Positions 1 through 7,653 of a DNA stretch of 13,911 nucleotides are shown piece after piece. The stretch lies in contig LJUA01000031.1 in the NCBI GenBank assembly GCA_001303545.1, positions 1-13,911 on the forward strand, in the 5' to 3' direction. The notes under the pieces were generated by a model. That model did no database searches. It saw nothing but the letters and a program-made list of their open reading frames with translations, and was not told the DNA's origin. A program made the position numbers and the translations under genes. Position 1 is the first letter of the stretch. Every line of letters starts with the position of its first letter. Source of the DNA: Dehalococcoidia bacterium SM23_28_2. GTDB taxonomy: Bacteria > Chloroflexota > Dehalococcoidia > SM23-28-2.

Positions 1-1
1 C

Positions 2-94
2 GAGGGCCTGATACTCGTCGCCATGGCCGCCGCCGTCGCTCTCCTCCTCGCCGTACGCCGCCTCGAGGCCTTCGAGTTGACCGACACGGACTAG
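2..94 (+). CDS. C-terminal end of a membrane protein (partial)
   Basis: Reading frame 2 is open from the window edge to a TAG at 92-94 and gives 30 residues. It begins with a hydrophobic run rich in Ala, Leu and Val (GLILVAMAAAVALLLAV), then a short basic turn (RRLE) and an acidic end (ELTDTD). That is the usual look of a last transmembrane helix followed by a short cytoplasmic tail, as in permeases and transporters. It converges on the MFS gene to its right with only 12 nt between the stop codons. The family cannot be told from this fragment; an ABC-type permease or another transporter are both possible. Confidence 0.5.
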   Translation, partial: EGLILVAMAAAVALLLAVRRLEAFELTDTD

Positions 95-106
95 ACGAAT
101 CGCTGC

Positions 107-1399
107 TCACCGAACCGCCGCCCGACTCCCGCGAGGTGCTGATGGCTTCCCCGCCATCAGCACAAGGGGGGCAGCGGCCAGAGCGGCCAGCCCCAATATC
201 AGGAATGCAGGCCGATAGGTGTCGGTTATGTCATAGACCGCGCCGGCGAAGATAGGGCCGGCGAAGTTCCCCACGCTTGCTACGAAGAACATCAGGCCCT
301 GGATACCACCAAAGGCCCGCAGGCCAAAATAGTCCGCCTGAAAAGCAGGCCGCACGGAGATAGAGCCGCCCCAGCCGGGAGCGAAGATGATCAGGTACAG
401 AGGAACCTGCCAGGCACTTTGAGCCGTGGCCGACAGAAGGATGCCCACAGCAATGAAAAGGTATGATATGGCCAGCACCTTCCGCTTCTCCACGTAGTCC
501 GCCAGCCAGCCGAAGCCCAGCCGGCCCGCCAGGCTCACTATCGGCACGGCCATCTGCGCCGCCGAAGCTGCCACCGGGGAAAGACCCACCGACTCCTCCA
601 GGAAAGCCACCTGATGAGCAATGATGGCCACGCTGCCCAAGCCGACCAACGCCATAGCGACGGCCACTAACCAGAAGGCGCGAGTGCGCAGCGCCTGGCT
701 TATCGTGAGGCCCTCTTCCTGCCGAACGTTCACCCCTCCGCCAGGACCCTCTAGACCCACAGTGGGCGTCTGGCGTTCGTCGGCGCCCATCTGCTGCTCG
801 GCCGGGAGAACCGGCTCGCCATCGGGCAGAAGGCCCAGATCCTGAGGTCGGTTGCGCACGGCCAGCGCCAGGGGGATGCAGACGGCCCATTGGGTGAGAC
901 CCATGATGAGCAAAGCCGTGCGCCAGCCGAAGGCCGCTATCAGCGAGGCGAGCGCCACCACCATTATGCCGCTGCTGCCACCGCCTACCGTCATCAAGGC
1001 CAAAGCCCGCCCACGTTTCTTTCGGAACCAGTGAGCGACCGCCGCCATCGCTACAGGGCCGCCGGTGCCGCCCAAGCCTATGGCGATGATCACTGCAACG
1101 ACGTACAAGTGCCAGGCCGCCTCGATGCGGCTGAGGAGGATGAAACCCGCGCCGACCATGAACACCCCCACCAACAGGAGAAGGCGAGGACCTATGCGAT
1201 CGACCAGGTACCCGACGACAGGGGCCCACACTCCTCCGAGCTCTGTCCTAAGAGAAAAGGCGCCGGCAATGACGGCTCGCGACCAGCCGAACTCATCGCT
1301 CATGGGGGTGACCAGGGTGCCGAAGCCGTAGAAGAAGGTGCCGCCGGCCAGGAAGATGATGCCGGCGCAGCCAAAGACCACCCACCACCCGTAATACAA
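107..1399 (-). CDS. MFS transporter, monocarboxylate/oxalate-formate-type
   Basis: A 430-residue integral membrane protein with the pattern of 12 hydrophobic segments in two halves, separated by a polar loop at about residues 198-240. The N-terminal YYGWWVV, the FGWSR segment near residue 38, the motif-A-like GYLVDRIGPR after TM2 and HWFRKKRGRA after TM4 are typical of MFS carriers in the monocarboxylate / oxalate-formate antiporter neighbourhood. A second motif A (GWLADYVEKR) follows in the C-terminal half. The start is TTG at 1397-1399, supported by GAGGAG five bases upstream and by alignment of YYGWWVV with the paralogue at 1545-2864. Family membership suggests proton-linked uptake or exchange of a small organic acid, but the substrate cannot be read from sequence. 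The gene is probably transcribed alone or with its neighbour, from a promoter in 1400-1544. Confidence 0.87.
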   Translation of the reverse strand: MYYGWWVVFGCAGIIFLAGGTFFYGFGTLVTPMSDEFGWSRAVIAGAFSLRTELGGVWAPVVGYLVDRIGPRLLLLVGVFMVGAGFILLSRIEAAWHLYVVAVIIAIGLGGTGGPVAMAAVAHWFRKKRGRALALMTVGGGSSGIMVVALASLIAAFGWRTALLIMGLTQWAVCIPLALAVRNRPQDLGLLPDGEPVLPAEQQMGADERQTPTVGLEGPGGGVNVRQEEGLTISQALRTRAFWLVAVAMALVGLGSVAIIAHQVAFLEESVGLSPVAASAAQMAVPIVSLAGRLGFGWLADYVEKRKVLAISYLFIAVGILLSATAQSAWQVPLYLIIFAPGWGGSISVRPAFQADYFGLRAFGGIQGLMFFVASVGNFAGPIFAGAVYDITDTYRPAFLILGLAALAAAPLVLMAGKPSAPRGSRAAVR

Positions 1400-1454
1400 G
1401 GCTACTCCTCTACGGGGCCAAAAAGCTGGCGGACGCCAGCTCCCAATACAGATT

Positions 1455-1493
1455 AGATGATAGCTGCCCTATCCCTCTGCGCCAACCCTCGCT
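1455..1493. repeat. 39-bp element upstream of the first MFS gene (copy 1)
   Basis: This 39-bp stretch matches 2914-2952 in the same orientation with only two differences (T/C at the eleventh base, G/A at the 25th). It lies 55 bp upstream of the TTG start of the 107-1399 transporter, matching the position of copy 2 relative to the second transporter. On the gene strand the core reads AGCGAGGGTTGGCG followed by AGAGGGATAGGGC. It could be a shared operator or leader, or a remnant of the tandem duplication that made the two genes. Confidence 0.85.
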
Positions 1494-1544
1494 CTTCCTC
1501 GGCCCTATCCCCCCAAGACGCGCAAGAAGGGTCTGCCCTCGGCT

Positions 1545-2864
1545 CTAGCCCCTAGGAGCGACGGCCACCTCCCTTGCCCAGGCGAGCGGTCTGCCCATCA
1601 TCTGAACCAATACAGCGGCAGTCAAGGTAATCAGCGCCAGTATGAGAAAAGCGAGCCGATAGGTATCCATCATGTCGTATGCCGCGCCAGCGAAGATCGG
1701 CCCAGTGAAGGCCCCAAGCATGGCGGCGGCCATCACCAGCCCCTGAATCGTGCCGAAGGCCCGCAGCCCGAAGTACTCCGTCAACAGAGCAGGCATCACA
1801 GGAATAGCGCCACCGAAGCCAGGGGTGAACACCGCCAGGAATACCACGGCCTGCCAGGGGCTGTGAACGACAGCGAAGATAAGCAGGCCTAAGGCCTGCA
1901 ACGTCCAGGCCGCCGTCAGCAGCCAGCGCTTGCTCAGGTAGTCAGCCAGCCAGCCAAAGGCGAGCCTTCCCACCATGCTCCCGAAGGGAATACCCATGGC
2001 GATCACCGCAGCCCCCCTCTCTGTGAAGCCTGCCGATTCGTCAAGGTAAGCTACGACATGGACGATGACCGCGAAGGAGCCCACCCAGGCCAGAACCATC
2101 GCCGACACCAGCAGCCAGAAGGGGCGCGTCCGCAGCGTCTCGCCGATGGCTAGCCCTTCCGGCTGCTCTATGCCCTTGTCTCCGCTCTCCTCCTCCACTG
2201 CCTGCGGCGGATCAGCGGACGCCTGCGCCAGGGCAGGAGGCTCACCATCAGGCAGGAGGCCCATCTCCTGCGGCCGGTTGCGCACCGTCAAGGCCAGAGG
2301 AAAACCGATGGCCAACTGGGTGACACCCACTATCAGGGTGCCAGTGCGCCAGCCGAGGGGAGCTATCACCGAGACCGCAAGCACCACCATGATCCCGCTT
2401 GCCCCTGCGCCCATGGTCACGATGCCCATAGCCCGTCCCCGCTTCTTCTCAAACCAGTGAGCAGCAGCTATTAGGCACACTGGCACGCCAGCCATACTCA
2501 TGCCGATGGCGATAACCAGCACGGAAGCGTAAAACTGCCAGAGCGTCTGGACCTGGCTGAGAGCCAGATTGCCACCGCCCACCAGCAGCACGCCTGCCAC
2601 CACCAGGCGACGCACACCGACTCGGTCGGCCAGGTACCCCGCCAGGGGCAGAGTCAGCCCTCCCACCACGGCGCCGAGGGAAGGGCCAGCACCGATGGTC
2701 GCTCGCGACCAGCCGAACTCCTCTTCCAAACGCTCCACTAGAACGCTAAAGAGGTACAGCGGCGCGGAGCCAGCGATGAGTATGATGATGAAAGCGGCGA
2801 TGACCACCCACCAGCCGTAGAAGAAAGGCAGTGCTCGAGCCAGCGCAGTAGGTCGCCGCTGCAT
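1545..2864 (-). CDS. MFS transporter, paralogue of the downstream MFS gene
   Basis: A 439-residue membrane carrier with about 12 hydrophobic helices and the same landmarks as the protein at 107-1399: FYGWWVV at the first helix, FGWSRA, GYLADRVGVR (motif A), HWFEKKRGRA, VRNRPQ and LLPDGEP before the central loop, then GWLADYL in the second half. By eye roughly half the residues agree, so the two are paralogues. The frame is open to a GTG at 2888, but no ribosome-binding site precedes it. The ATG at 2862-2864 has AAGGAA eight bases upstream and is preferred; it gives a short basic N-terminus before the first helix. The predicted role is transport of a small organic anion, substrate unknown. It is divergent from the methyltransferase to its right. 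Confidence 0.87.
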   Translation of the reverse strand: MQRRPTALARALPFFYGWWVVIAAFIIILIAGSAPLYLFSVLVERLEEEFGWSRATIGAGPSLGAVVGGLTLPLAGYLADRVGVRRLVVAGVLLVGGGNLALSQVQTLWQFYASVLVIAIGMSMAGVPVCLIAAAHWFEKKRGRAMGIVTMGAGASGIMVVLAVSVIAPLGWRTGTLIVGVTQLAIGFPLALTVRNRPQEMGLLPDGEPPALAQASADPPQAVEEESGDKGIEQPEGLAIGETLRTRPFWLLVSAMVLAWVGSFAVIVHVVAYLDESAGFTERGAAVIAMGIPFGSMVGRLAFGWLADYLSKRWLLTAAWTLQALGLLIFAVVHSPWQAVVFLAVFTPGFGGAIPVMPALLTEYFGLRAFGTIQGLVMAAAMLGAFTGPIFAGAAYDMMDTYRLAFLILALITLTAAVLVQMMGRPLAWAREVAVAPRG

Positions 2865-2913
2865 GCCCCCAGTTCCTTTCGATATCACCAGAACAGAGCA
2901 ATAGCCGTGCCCC

Positions 2914-2952
2914 AGATGATAGCCGCCCTATCCCTCTACGCCAACCCTCGCT
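2914..2952. repeat. 39-bp element upstream of the second MFS gene (copy 2)
   Basis: Near-identical partner of 1455-1493 (37 of 39 bases match). It lies 49 bp upstream of the ATG of the 1545-2864 transporter, inside the divergent region shared with the methyltransferase. Non-coding spacers are normally far less conserved than this between paralogues whose proteins differ at about half their positions, so conservation for a function (operator, leader RNA) or recent conversion is likely. Confidence 0.85.
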
Positions 2953-3098
2953 ATGTTCAGTGGCGCTGCCAGACCGCGCGTTTTTAACTTTTCCCCGGTA
3001 ACAGGCAAGGCCAACCTCTCGTCATTTTTACTGGCATACTTTTCGATTAACCTCGACATCAGCCTGTGCGCGGACGGAGATCCTTCATAAGGGGGGCT

Positions 3099-3824
3099 GT
3101 GATTGCCTTGACTGTCCACATAGGAAAGAAAGAAATCGCCTGCCTACACAGGGTCTACAGACAAAGCGAGCGAGCCACCAAGAACGCAATCCTGGATGTC
3201 ATCGAACGTCGCGCCCATGGCCGCCTTCTGGACTGCGGCTGCGGCGATGGCGAGTTCACCGTCCAGATTGCCTGCCGCGCCCGCGTGTCAGAGGCCTACG
3301 GCATCGAGTGCGTTGACGACCACCTCGAAGAGGCCATCGATCGGGGGGTCATCGTCACCAAGGGCGACCTTAATGACCCTCTTCCCTACAAGAGCTGTTT
3401 CTTCAACATCGTCCACGCCAACCAGATAATCGAGCACCTGCTCAACATCGACCTCTTCTTAGCGGAGGTCAAACGGGTGCTGCGACCCGACGGCTACGTG
3501 ATCCTCTCCATCAGCAACCTGGCAAGCTGGCACAACCACCTCCCTCCCGCGCTGGCGATGGAGGCCGTTCCCCTGTATGTACGCAACGGTGTCACAGGGG
3601 ATAGGGCCTTCGACCCGCTGCAGGAGATCCGCCATCCCTCCGAGGGTGACAGCCGTTTGATCATCTTCAGTTCCCAGGACTTGGCAAGGCTATGCCTCTA
3701 TCACGGCTTCTGGTTGGAGCGCCTGACATTCGCCGGCTACTATCCTCTTATGTCCCAGCCCATGGGTATGCTGGACTCCGTCCACGCCACCATCCTGGTC
3801 GCCAGACTCCGCCCCATTTGCTGA
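3099..3824 (+). CDS. Class I SAM-dependent methyltransferase
   Basis: A soluble protein of 241 residues with a Rossmann-type methyltransferase core. Motif I is LLDCGCGDG (about residues 43-51), an acidic residue at the end of strand 2 is in GIECVDD (68-74), and the post-motif NQIIEHLLNIDLFLAEVKRVLRPDGYVILS (108-137) is typical of the Methyltransf_11/23 group. It therefore transfers a methyl group from S-adenosylmethionine, but the acceptor is not predictable; homologues act on glycolipids, quinones and small metabolites. The frame is open back to a GTG at 3066, which has no ribosome-binding site. GTG at 3099, just after AAGGGGGG, is chosen, with TTG at 3108 as an alternative. No partner gene follows; the gene ends in front of a strong terminator and has no obvious link with the hydrogenase genes. 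Confidence 0.82.
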   Translation: MIALTVHIGKKEIACLHRVYRQSERATKNAILDVIERRAHGRLLDCGCGDGEFTVQIACRARVSEAYGIECVDDHLEEAIDRGVIVTKGDLNDPLPYKSCFFNIVHANQIIEHLLNIDLFLAEVKRVLRPDGYVILSISNLASWHNHLPPALAMEAVPLYVRNGVTGDRAFDPLQEIRHPSEGDSRLIIFSSQDLARLCLYHGFWLERLTFAGYYPLMSQPMGMLDSVHATILVARLRPIC

Positions 3825-3868
3825 CAGAAGCAGGCCCCGCAGCCTAGAAGATCATTAGGCAAAAGACA

Positions 3869-3910
3869 AAAAGTATCTGCCGGTTGGATTTCCTGCCGGC
3901 AGATACTTTT
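3869..3910. terminator. Bidirectional intrinsic terminator
   Basis: A perfect 15-bp inverted repeat (3869-3883 with 3896-3910) encloses a 12-base loop. The stem has a GC-rich top (TCTGCCGG) and an A/T base, so the transcript ends in U-rich sequence on both strands: ACTTTT on + and ATACTTTTTGTCTTTT on -. It sits between convergent genes, 45 bp after the methyltransferase stop and about 160 bp after the stop of the maturation protease that ends the hydrogenase operon. It is likely to stop both transcripts. The rest of 3825-4069 holds only weak hairpins and no convincing gene. Confidence 0.85.
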
Positions 3911-4069
3911 CCCCGGCCAAGGGAAGGGGACCCGACGTTATGGCTTAAAAAGCCTTCGTCCGATATCAAAGACGGGCAGCGCCGGAGAATGTTACATATT
4001 TTTCGGGGAATTGTTGGACTAATATGAGCCTGGCCGGACGCCGGCAAGGAAGAGAGCATCCGGCTTTTC

Positions 4070-4522
4070 CTATGGGCGGGCCAGGTCGGCGGCGATCCTG
4101 CGGACGATGGACGGCATGGCTTGCCCAAGCTGAGGCGTCAGGCTCTCGCCGAAGGTGGACGTATCGGCAGCGGCGATGGCGTAGATCAGTATTTCCTCTG
4201 GCAGAGGCAGGCCCACCAGCCGGGCCAGACGCATAGCCTGCCCCACACCAATGCCGTGACTGGAGGTTGCGGAGCCGCTCTCCAACTCGCGGGCATCCAG
4301 ACGCCAGACCTCGCCCACCCTAGCCTCATCCTGGACCACGTCGATGATCACCGCCCGGTCGTAGCCAGAGAGAAGCTGGACGGTCTGCATCCCCGCTACC
4401 GCCGCCTCCACCAGGTCGATGTCCTCGCCGTCTATCAGTTCATATAATTGACGCGCCGCCTGGAGGCCGGCGGCGTCGTCAGAGAGTATAGGGTTGCCCA
4501 GACCCAGGATGAGGGTCCGCAA
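4070..4522 (-). CDS. [NiFe] hydrogenase maturation protease (HycI/HybD/HoxW family)
   Basis: A 150-residue endopeptidase of the HybD-like family. These enzymes cut the C-terminal tail from the hydrogenase large subunit after nickel insertion. The opening LILGLGNPILSDDAAG is the family signature. The three nickel-sensing positions known from E. coli HybD correspond to D16, D61 (in VIIDVV) and H89 (in SSHGIG). The start is TTG at 4520-4522, with AGGAGG nine bases upstream, inside the last codons of mvhA. The two genes are separated by only 3 nt, so translation is probably coupled. The substrate is almost certainly the adjacent large subunit, which carries a 26-residue tail after its last metal-binding histidine. 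It is the last gene of the hydrogenase operon. Confidence 0.92.
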   Translation of the reverse strand: MRTLILGLGNPILSDDAAGLQAARQLYELIDGEDIDLVEAAVAGMQTVQLLSGYDRAVIIDVVQDEARVGEVWRLDARELESGSATSSHGIGVGQAMRLARLVGLPLPEEILIYAIAAADTSTFGESLTPQLGQAMPSIVRRIAADLARP

Positions 4523-4525
4523 CCG

Positions 4526-6010
4526 TTAGTCCCTCCTGAGGCGCTGAACGAGATTCCTCTGGCTGTCGTAGATGTCAACGATCAAGGGCATCTGGCCGGG
4601 CAAGGAGTGGGTGGCGCAGGCCAAGCAGGGGTCGTAGGCCCGGAAGGCCATCTCGATCGTGTTGAGAAGACCATCGGTGACCGTCGTTCCCTTCTTGATC
4701 AGGCCCTGAGCCGCCTTCTTGATGGACATGGCGATAGCACCGTTATTGTGACCCGTCCCCACGATGAGGTTGACCTTCTTCACCACCGCGTTCTCGTCGG
4801 CCCAGTAGTGGTGGATGAGGACGCCGCGCGGCGCTTCCACCACCCCCACACCCTCGCCGGGAGTTGCGGTGGGAATGGTGCGAATATCGGTGCTGGTTAT
4901 CTCCGGGTCCTGGCTCAGCTCCAGCAGGCGCTCGGCGGCGTACACCAGCTCGACAACGCGTGCCCAGTGAGTGGCCAGCGTAGCGTGCACCGGCTTGCCC
5001 CCCAGCGTAGAGTAGAACCGCTCGTACTCCGCCTGGGCGAGAGGCGTAGCCATACCGTCGGCGGCGTTGAGGCGGGCCAGGGGAGCCACCCGGTAGATGC
5101 CGCTGTTCGGTCCATCGGTCAGGCCGTTCCAGCCGACCTTCTTGAGGAAGGGGAACTTGAGATACGACCAGGGCTCCACGTGCTCGCCGATGTGGTCCAG
5201 GTACTCGGAGACGGGGAACTTGGCCACTTCCTTGGCCTGCTGGTCGACGACCCGCAGCTGGCCCTCGTAGAAGTTCACGTGGTTGTTCTCGTCCACCAGG
5301 CCCATGTAGTACGTCTGGTGAGCAAAGGCATCGCTGAGGATGAGGTCCACGTAGGCCTTGTTGGCCAACACTACGTCGTCCACGATCTTGATGGTCAGCT
5401 TGCCGAACTCTATCGCCGCCTTGGCGATCTCCTCGACCTTGGCTCGCTCCTCTTCAGTGAGGCCCTTGCTGATGCCGCCGGGCAGGCCGCAGGTGGGGTG
5501 GATGTACTTGCCGCCAAGCATGGCGACCACCTCGTGGGTAGCGGCCAAGGCCTGCAATACCTGGCCGCCGATCTCCATCCCTACCTTGGCGATGACGCCC
5601 ACGATGTTGCGCTCGGCGGCAGGGGCGTCCGGCCCCACCACGAAGTCGGGACCGCCCAGGGCGTAGAAGTGGGTGGCGTGGTCGGCCACGAAGAACGCAC
5701 TGTACAGGAGCTCCCGCAGCTTCTTGGCTGCAGAAGGGGGATCTACCTTGAAGACCGCGTCCAGAGTCTTGGTGGACGCCATGTGGTGCGCCTCGGGGCA
5801 CACTCCGCAGATGCGGGCGGTAATCACAGGAAGGGTTTCCGCCGGTCGCCCTTCACAGAACTTCTCGAACCCGCGCAGCTCCGGCACCTGGAAGTAGGCG
5901 TTCTCCACGTCTCCCTCGGGGTTGAGGAAGATCTCGATGCGGCCGTGTCCCTCCAGCCGGGTGATGGGGTCAATGCTTATTCGGCGTGTCTCGACCTTAG
6001 CCTCTGTCAT
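4526..6010 (-). CDS. mvhA: Group 3c-type [NiFe] hydrogenase large subunit (MvhA)
   Basis: A 494-residue catalytic subunit that holds the NiFe(CN)2CO centre and splits H2. The N-terminal metal motif is RICGVCPEAHH (C68, C71) and the C-terminal one is DPCLACATH (C462, C465, H468), supplying the four nickel cysteines. The 26 residues after H468 are the tail removed on maturation. The N-terminal RISIDPITRLEGHGRIEI block is also conserved. The context (MvhG, MvhD, HdrA and HdrCB upstream in one operon) points to the F420-non-reducing, Hdr-linked group 3c rather than the bidirectional NAD(P) types, whose diaphorase subunits are absent. The protein is cytoplasmic, with no signal peptide. It starts at ATG 6008-6010 with GGAG six bases upstream, 60 nt after mvhG. 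All four metal ligands are Cys; there is no selenocysteine. Confidence 0.95.
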   Translation of the reverse strand: MTEAKVETRRISIDPITRLEGHGRIEIFLNPEGDVENAYFQVPELRGFEKFCEGRPAETLPVITARICGVCPEAHHMASTKTLDAVFKVDPPSAAKKLRELLYSAFFVADHATHFYALGGPDFVVGPDAPAAERNIVGVIAKVGMEIGGQVLQALAATHEVVAMLGGKYIHPTCGLPGGISKGLTEEERAKVEEIAKAAIEFGKLTIKIVDDVVLANKAYVDLILSDAFAHQTYYMGLVDENNHVNFYEGQLRVVDQQAKEVAKFPVSEYLDHIGEHVEPWSYLKFPFLKKVGWNGLTDGPNSGIYRVAPLARLNAADGMATPLAQAEYERFYSTLGGKPVHATLATHWARVVELVYAAERLLELSQDPEITSTDIRTIPTATPGEGVGVVEAPRGVLIHHYWADENAVVKKVNLIVGTGHNNGAIAMSIKKAAQGLIKKGTTVTDGLLNTIEMAFRAYDPCLACATHSLPGQMPLIVDIYDSQRNLVQRLRRD

Positions 6011-6070
6011 CGTTTCTCCGCTCCTTGCTCCCTGTCACTCCCCTCGACGGCCTCCGAAGCCCCTGGGCCG

Positions 6071-7204
6071 CTACTGCGCGCCCTTGGCCGCCGCCTCTGC
6101 CTCCCGCGCTGCCCCCCGCTCCAGCCTTATGCGGTGCAGGAGCGAAGCGGGCAGGCCAAACATGTAGAAGGCGGCAATGGAGTCGGGAATACCGCCCAGT
6201 ATCCGTTCGATCTCCTCAGGGTCTCTGGAATCGATGTTGGATGTCACCGCACTCAGTAGCTTCGCTCCCTGGTCCATCGCGCCCGGCGACGGCCCATAGC
6301 AGCCGATGCAGGGCATGTTCACCTGAGGACAGGGCGCCTCGCAGCCGCCACGGGTGGCGGGGCCAGCACAGAGAATGCCCTGATCCAGAAGGCACTTCTC
6401 GGGGTCGGGGATGATCTGGTAGGGACGATAGATCGCCTTGATCGACTTCTCTTCCCTAATGCGCGGACAGTCATCGCACACCGTCTTCGTTGATGCCCCG
6501 ATCACCGAACCGGCAGGAGGCAGCTCTGCCCCCTCTGTCACTGCCGCTATCACCGCCTCGACCACCGCCTCCGTCTGATGCTTCGTTGGTGGACACCCAG
6601 GGATGTAGTAGTCGACCGGCACCACCTGATCGAGGGCTCGAACCGTGTCGTAGAACTCCGGCAGGGTAAGCTCCCCCTCGGGCACCTGGAAGCTTAGCTG
6701 TGGGTAGGTGCCCTCCTCGTTGACCGTGGAGGGCGTCTCGCGGTAGGCGCGCTCGAAAATATCCTGGCGGTTGCTGACGTTACCCAGGCCAGGGATGCCG
6801 CCTATGTGAGCACAGGCGCCGTAGGCCACCAGTACCTGCGACTTCTCCCGCAGCATGCGGGCCATGTGCTCCTGCTCGGAGTTCCTGATAGCGCCATTGA
6901 ACAGAGTGATCAGGATACTTTTGTCCGGCAGGGCCTCTACGTCCTTGTACTTGAAGTCCATTACGCACGGCCAGAGAACGATCTCAAAGGTATTGGCCAC
7001 GTCTAGAATCTTCTCGTACAGCCGCACCACAGCTATCTCGCAGCCACCACAACTGGCTGCCCAGTATAGGGCCATCTTAGGCTTTGCCATGCTAGGCCTC
7101 CCTGACTTTTGCTCGCTCTCGGCCTTCTTTTCCGCCTCCGCCTCGACCTTCGCCTCGGCCTTCGTTTCGGTCTTCCCCTGAGCCCAAGGCCACAGCTTCG
7201 GCAT
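6071..7204 (-). CDS. mvhG: Group 3c-type [NiFe] hydrogenase small subunit (MvhG), with N-terminal extension
   Basis: The electron-transferring partner of MvhA. The proximal cluster cysteines are C52 and C55 (CGGC), C131 (GACAHIGG) and C204 (PGCPPT). The C-terminal half holds two further cluster motifs (C243, C246, C271, C279, C288, C292, C299, C302), so three [4Fe-4S] clusters are expected. No Tat signal is present, so it is cytoplasmic. The conserved family start corresponds to MAKPKMALYW at codon 39 (ATG 7088-7090), but the frame is open to ATG 7202-7204. Both starts carry the same AGGGAGG ribosome-binding site, six bases upstream. The extra 38 residues are low-complexity Lys/Glu/Ala (positions 11-33). 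Either start, or both, may be used; 1020 nt of the coding region are certain. The upstream mvhD stop lies 1 nt before the longer start. Confidence 0.92.
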   Translation of the reverse strand: MPKLWPWAQGKTETKAEAKVEAEAEKKAESEQKSGRPSMAKPKMALYWAASCGGCEIAVVRLYEKILDVANTFEIVLWPCVMDFKYKDVEALPDKSILITLFNGAIRNSEQEHMARMLREKSQVLVAYGACAHIGGIPGLGNVSNRQDIFERAYRETPSTVNEEGTYPQLSFQVPEGELTLPEFYDTVRALDQVVPVDYYIPGCPPTKHQTEAVVEAVIAAVTEGAELPPAGSVIGASTKTVCDDCPRIREEKSIKAIYRPYQIIPDPEKCLLDQGILCAGPATRGGCEAPCPQVNMPCIGCYGPSPGAMDQGAKLLSAVTSNIDSRDPEEIERILGGIPDSIAAFYMFGLPASLLHRIRLERGAAREAEAAAKGAQ

Positions 7205-7220
7205 CTTAGGCCTCCCTGAC
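7093..7220 (-). promoter_or_regulatory. Duplicated ribosome-binding site and start region of mvhG
   Basis: A 14-bp direct repeat (GTCAGGGAGGCCTA on the gene strand) occurs at 7207-7220 and again at 7093-7106, exactly 114 bp (38 codons) apart. Each copy is followed by an ATG at the same distance, at 7204 and 7090, in the same reading frame. The two copies are read in different frames (as the end of MvhD in one, within the MvhG extension in the other), so the repeat is conserved as DNA or RNA rather than as protein. It suggests two alternative initiation sites. Confidence 0.7.
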
Positions 7221-7637
7221 GTTCTCCCACCACTGGAGTGGGCCCAGGTCTCTCACCTGCTCGGTCATCTCCTCCACTATCTTCGCCCACTTCGCCCCCT
7301 CACTGGCGGAAACCCATTCCAGGCGAAAGCGCTCCGGCTCGATTCCGAATTGCTCCAGCATCCTGCGCACCATAGTTATCCGGCGTATGGCCTTGTAGTT
7401 ACCTTCCAGATAGTGGCAGTCGCCCGGATGGCAACCGCCGACCAGCACGCCGTCGGCTCCTTCAGCGAAGGCCTTCAGGATGAAGGTGGGATCAATGCGA
7501 CCGGTGCACATCACCCGCACCGGGCGCACGTTGGGCGGATACTCCATGCGCGATGTGCCAGCTAGGTCCGCTCCCTGGTAGGCGCACCAGTTACACAGGA
7601 ACCCTATGATTGTCGGCTCGTAGGTGCCCGTTACCAT
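7206..7637 (-). CDS. mvhD: Hydrogenase-Hdr linker iron-sulfur protein (MvhD/FlpD family)
   Basis: A small 143-residue protein that in methanogens carries electrons from the MvhAG hydrogenase to HdrA through a [2Fe-2S] cluster. Visible cysteines are C15 and C18 (FLCNWCAY), C44 (VMCTGR), C69 and C74 (GGCHPGDCHY), all in family positions. The opening YEPTIIGFLCNWCAYQGADLAG and the GADGVLVGGCHPGDCHY block are diagnostic. The frame is open further upstream within hdrA, but that part is a shadow of hdrA. The ATG at 7635-7637 has AAGGAGG 11 bases upstream and fits the family length. It begins 16 nt after the hdrA stop and ends 1 nt before the longer mvhG start, so it is translated from the same mRNA. 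Confidence 0.94.
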   Translation of the reverse strand: MVTGTYEPTIIGFLCNWCAYQGADLAGTSRMEYPPNVRPVRVMCTGRIDPTFILKAFAEGADGVLVGGCHPGDCHYLEGNYKAIRRITMVRRMLEQFGIEPERFRLEWVSASEGAKWAKIVEEMTEQVRDLGPLQWWENVREA

Positions 7638-7653
7638 GGTTAACCACGCCTCC

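Noticed and set aside
2928..3119. Small - strand frame of 63 codons in the MFS/methyltransferase divergent region
   Set aside because: No recognisable family and no good ribosome-binding site; it overlaps the methyltransferase start and the 39-bp repeat, so it is most likely chance.
3598..3608. GGGATAGGGCC inside the methyltransferase gene, resembling the core of the 39-bp element
   Set aside because: The match covers only about 11 bases, inside coding sequence, and does not extend; treated as coincidence.
4028..4066. GC-rich inverted repeat (GCCGGA/TCCGGC) just after the protease stop, considered as an operon terminator
   Set aside because: Only 6 bp of stem with a 20-base loop and no U-run on the - strand transcript; the hairpin at 3869-3910 is far better.
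3844..4128. - strand frame of 94 codons running through the terminator into the protease gene
   Set aside because: It overlaps the recognised protease in another frame and crosses a strong hairpin terminator; the composition does not look like a protein.
4448..6259. Long + strand open frame (603 codons) opposite mvhA and the end of mvhG
   Set aside because: It is the antisense shadow of well-recognised hydrogenase genes. GC-rich codon use removes stops on the opposite strand, and the translation shows no family signature.
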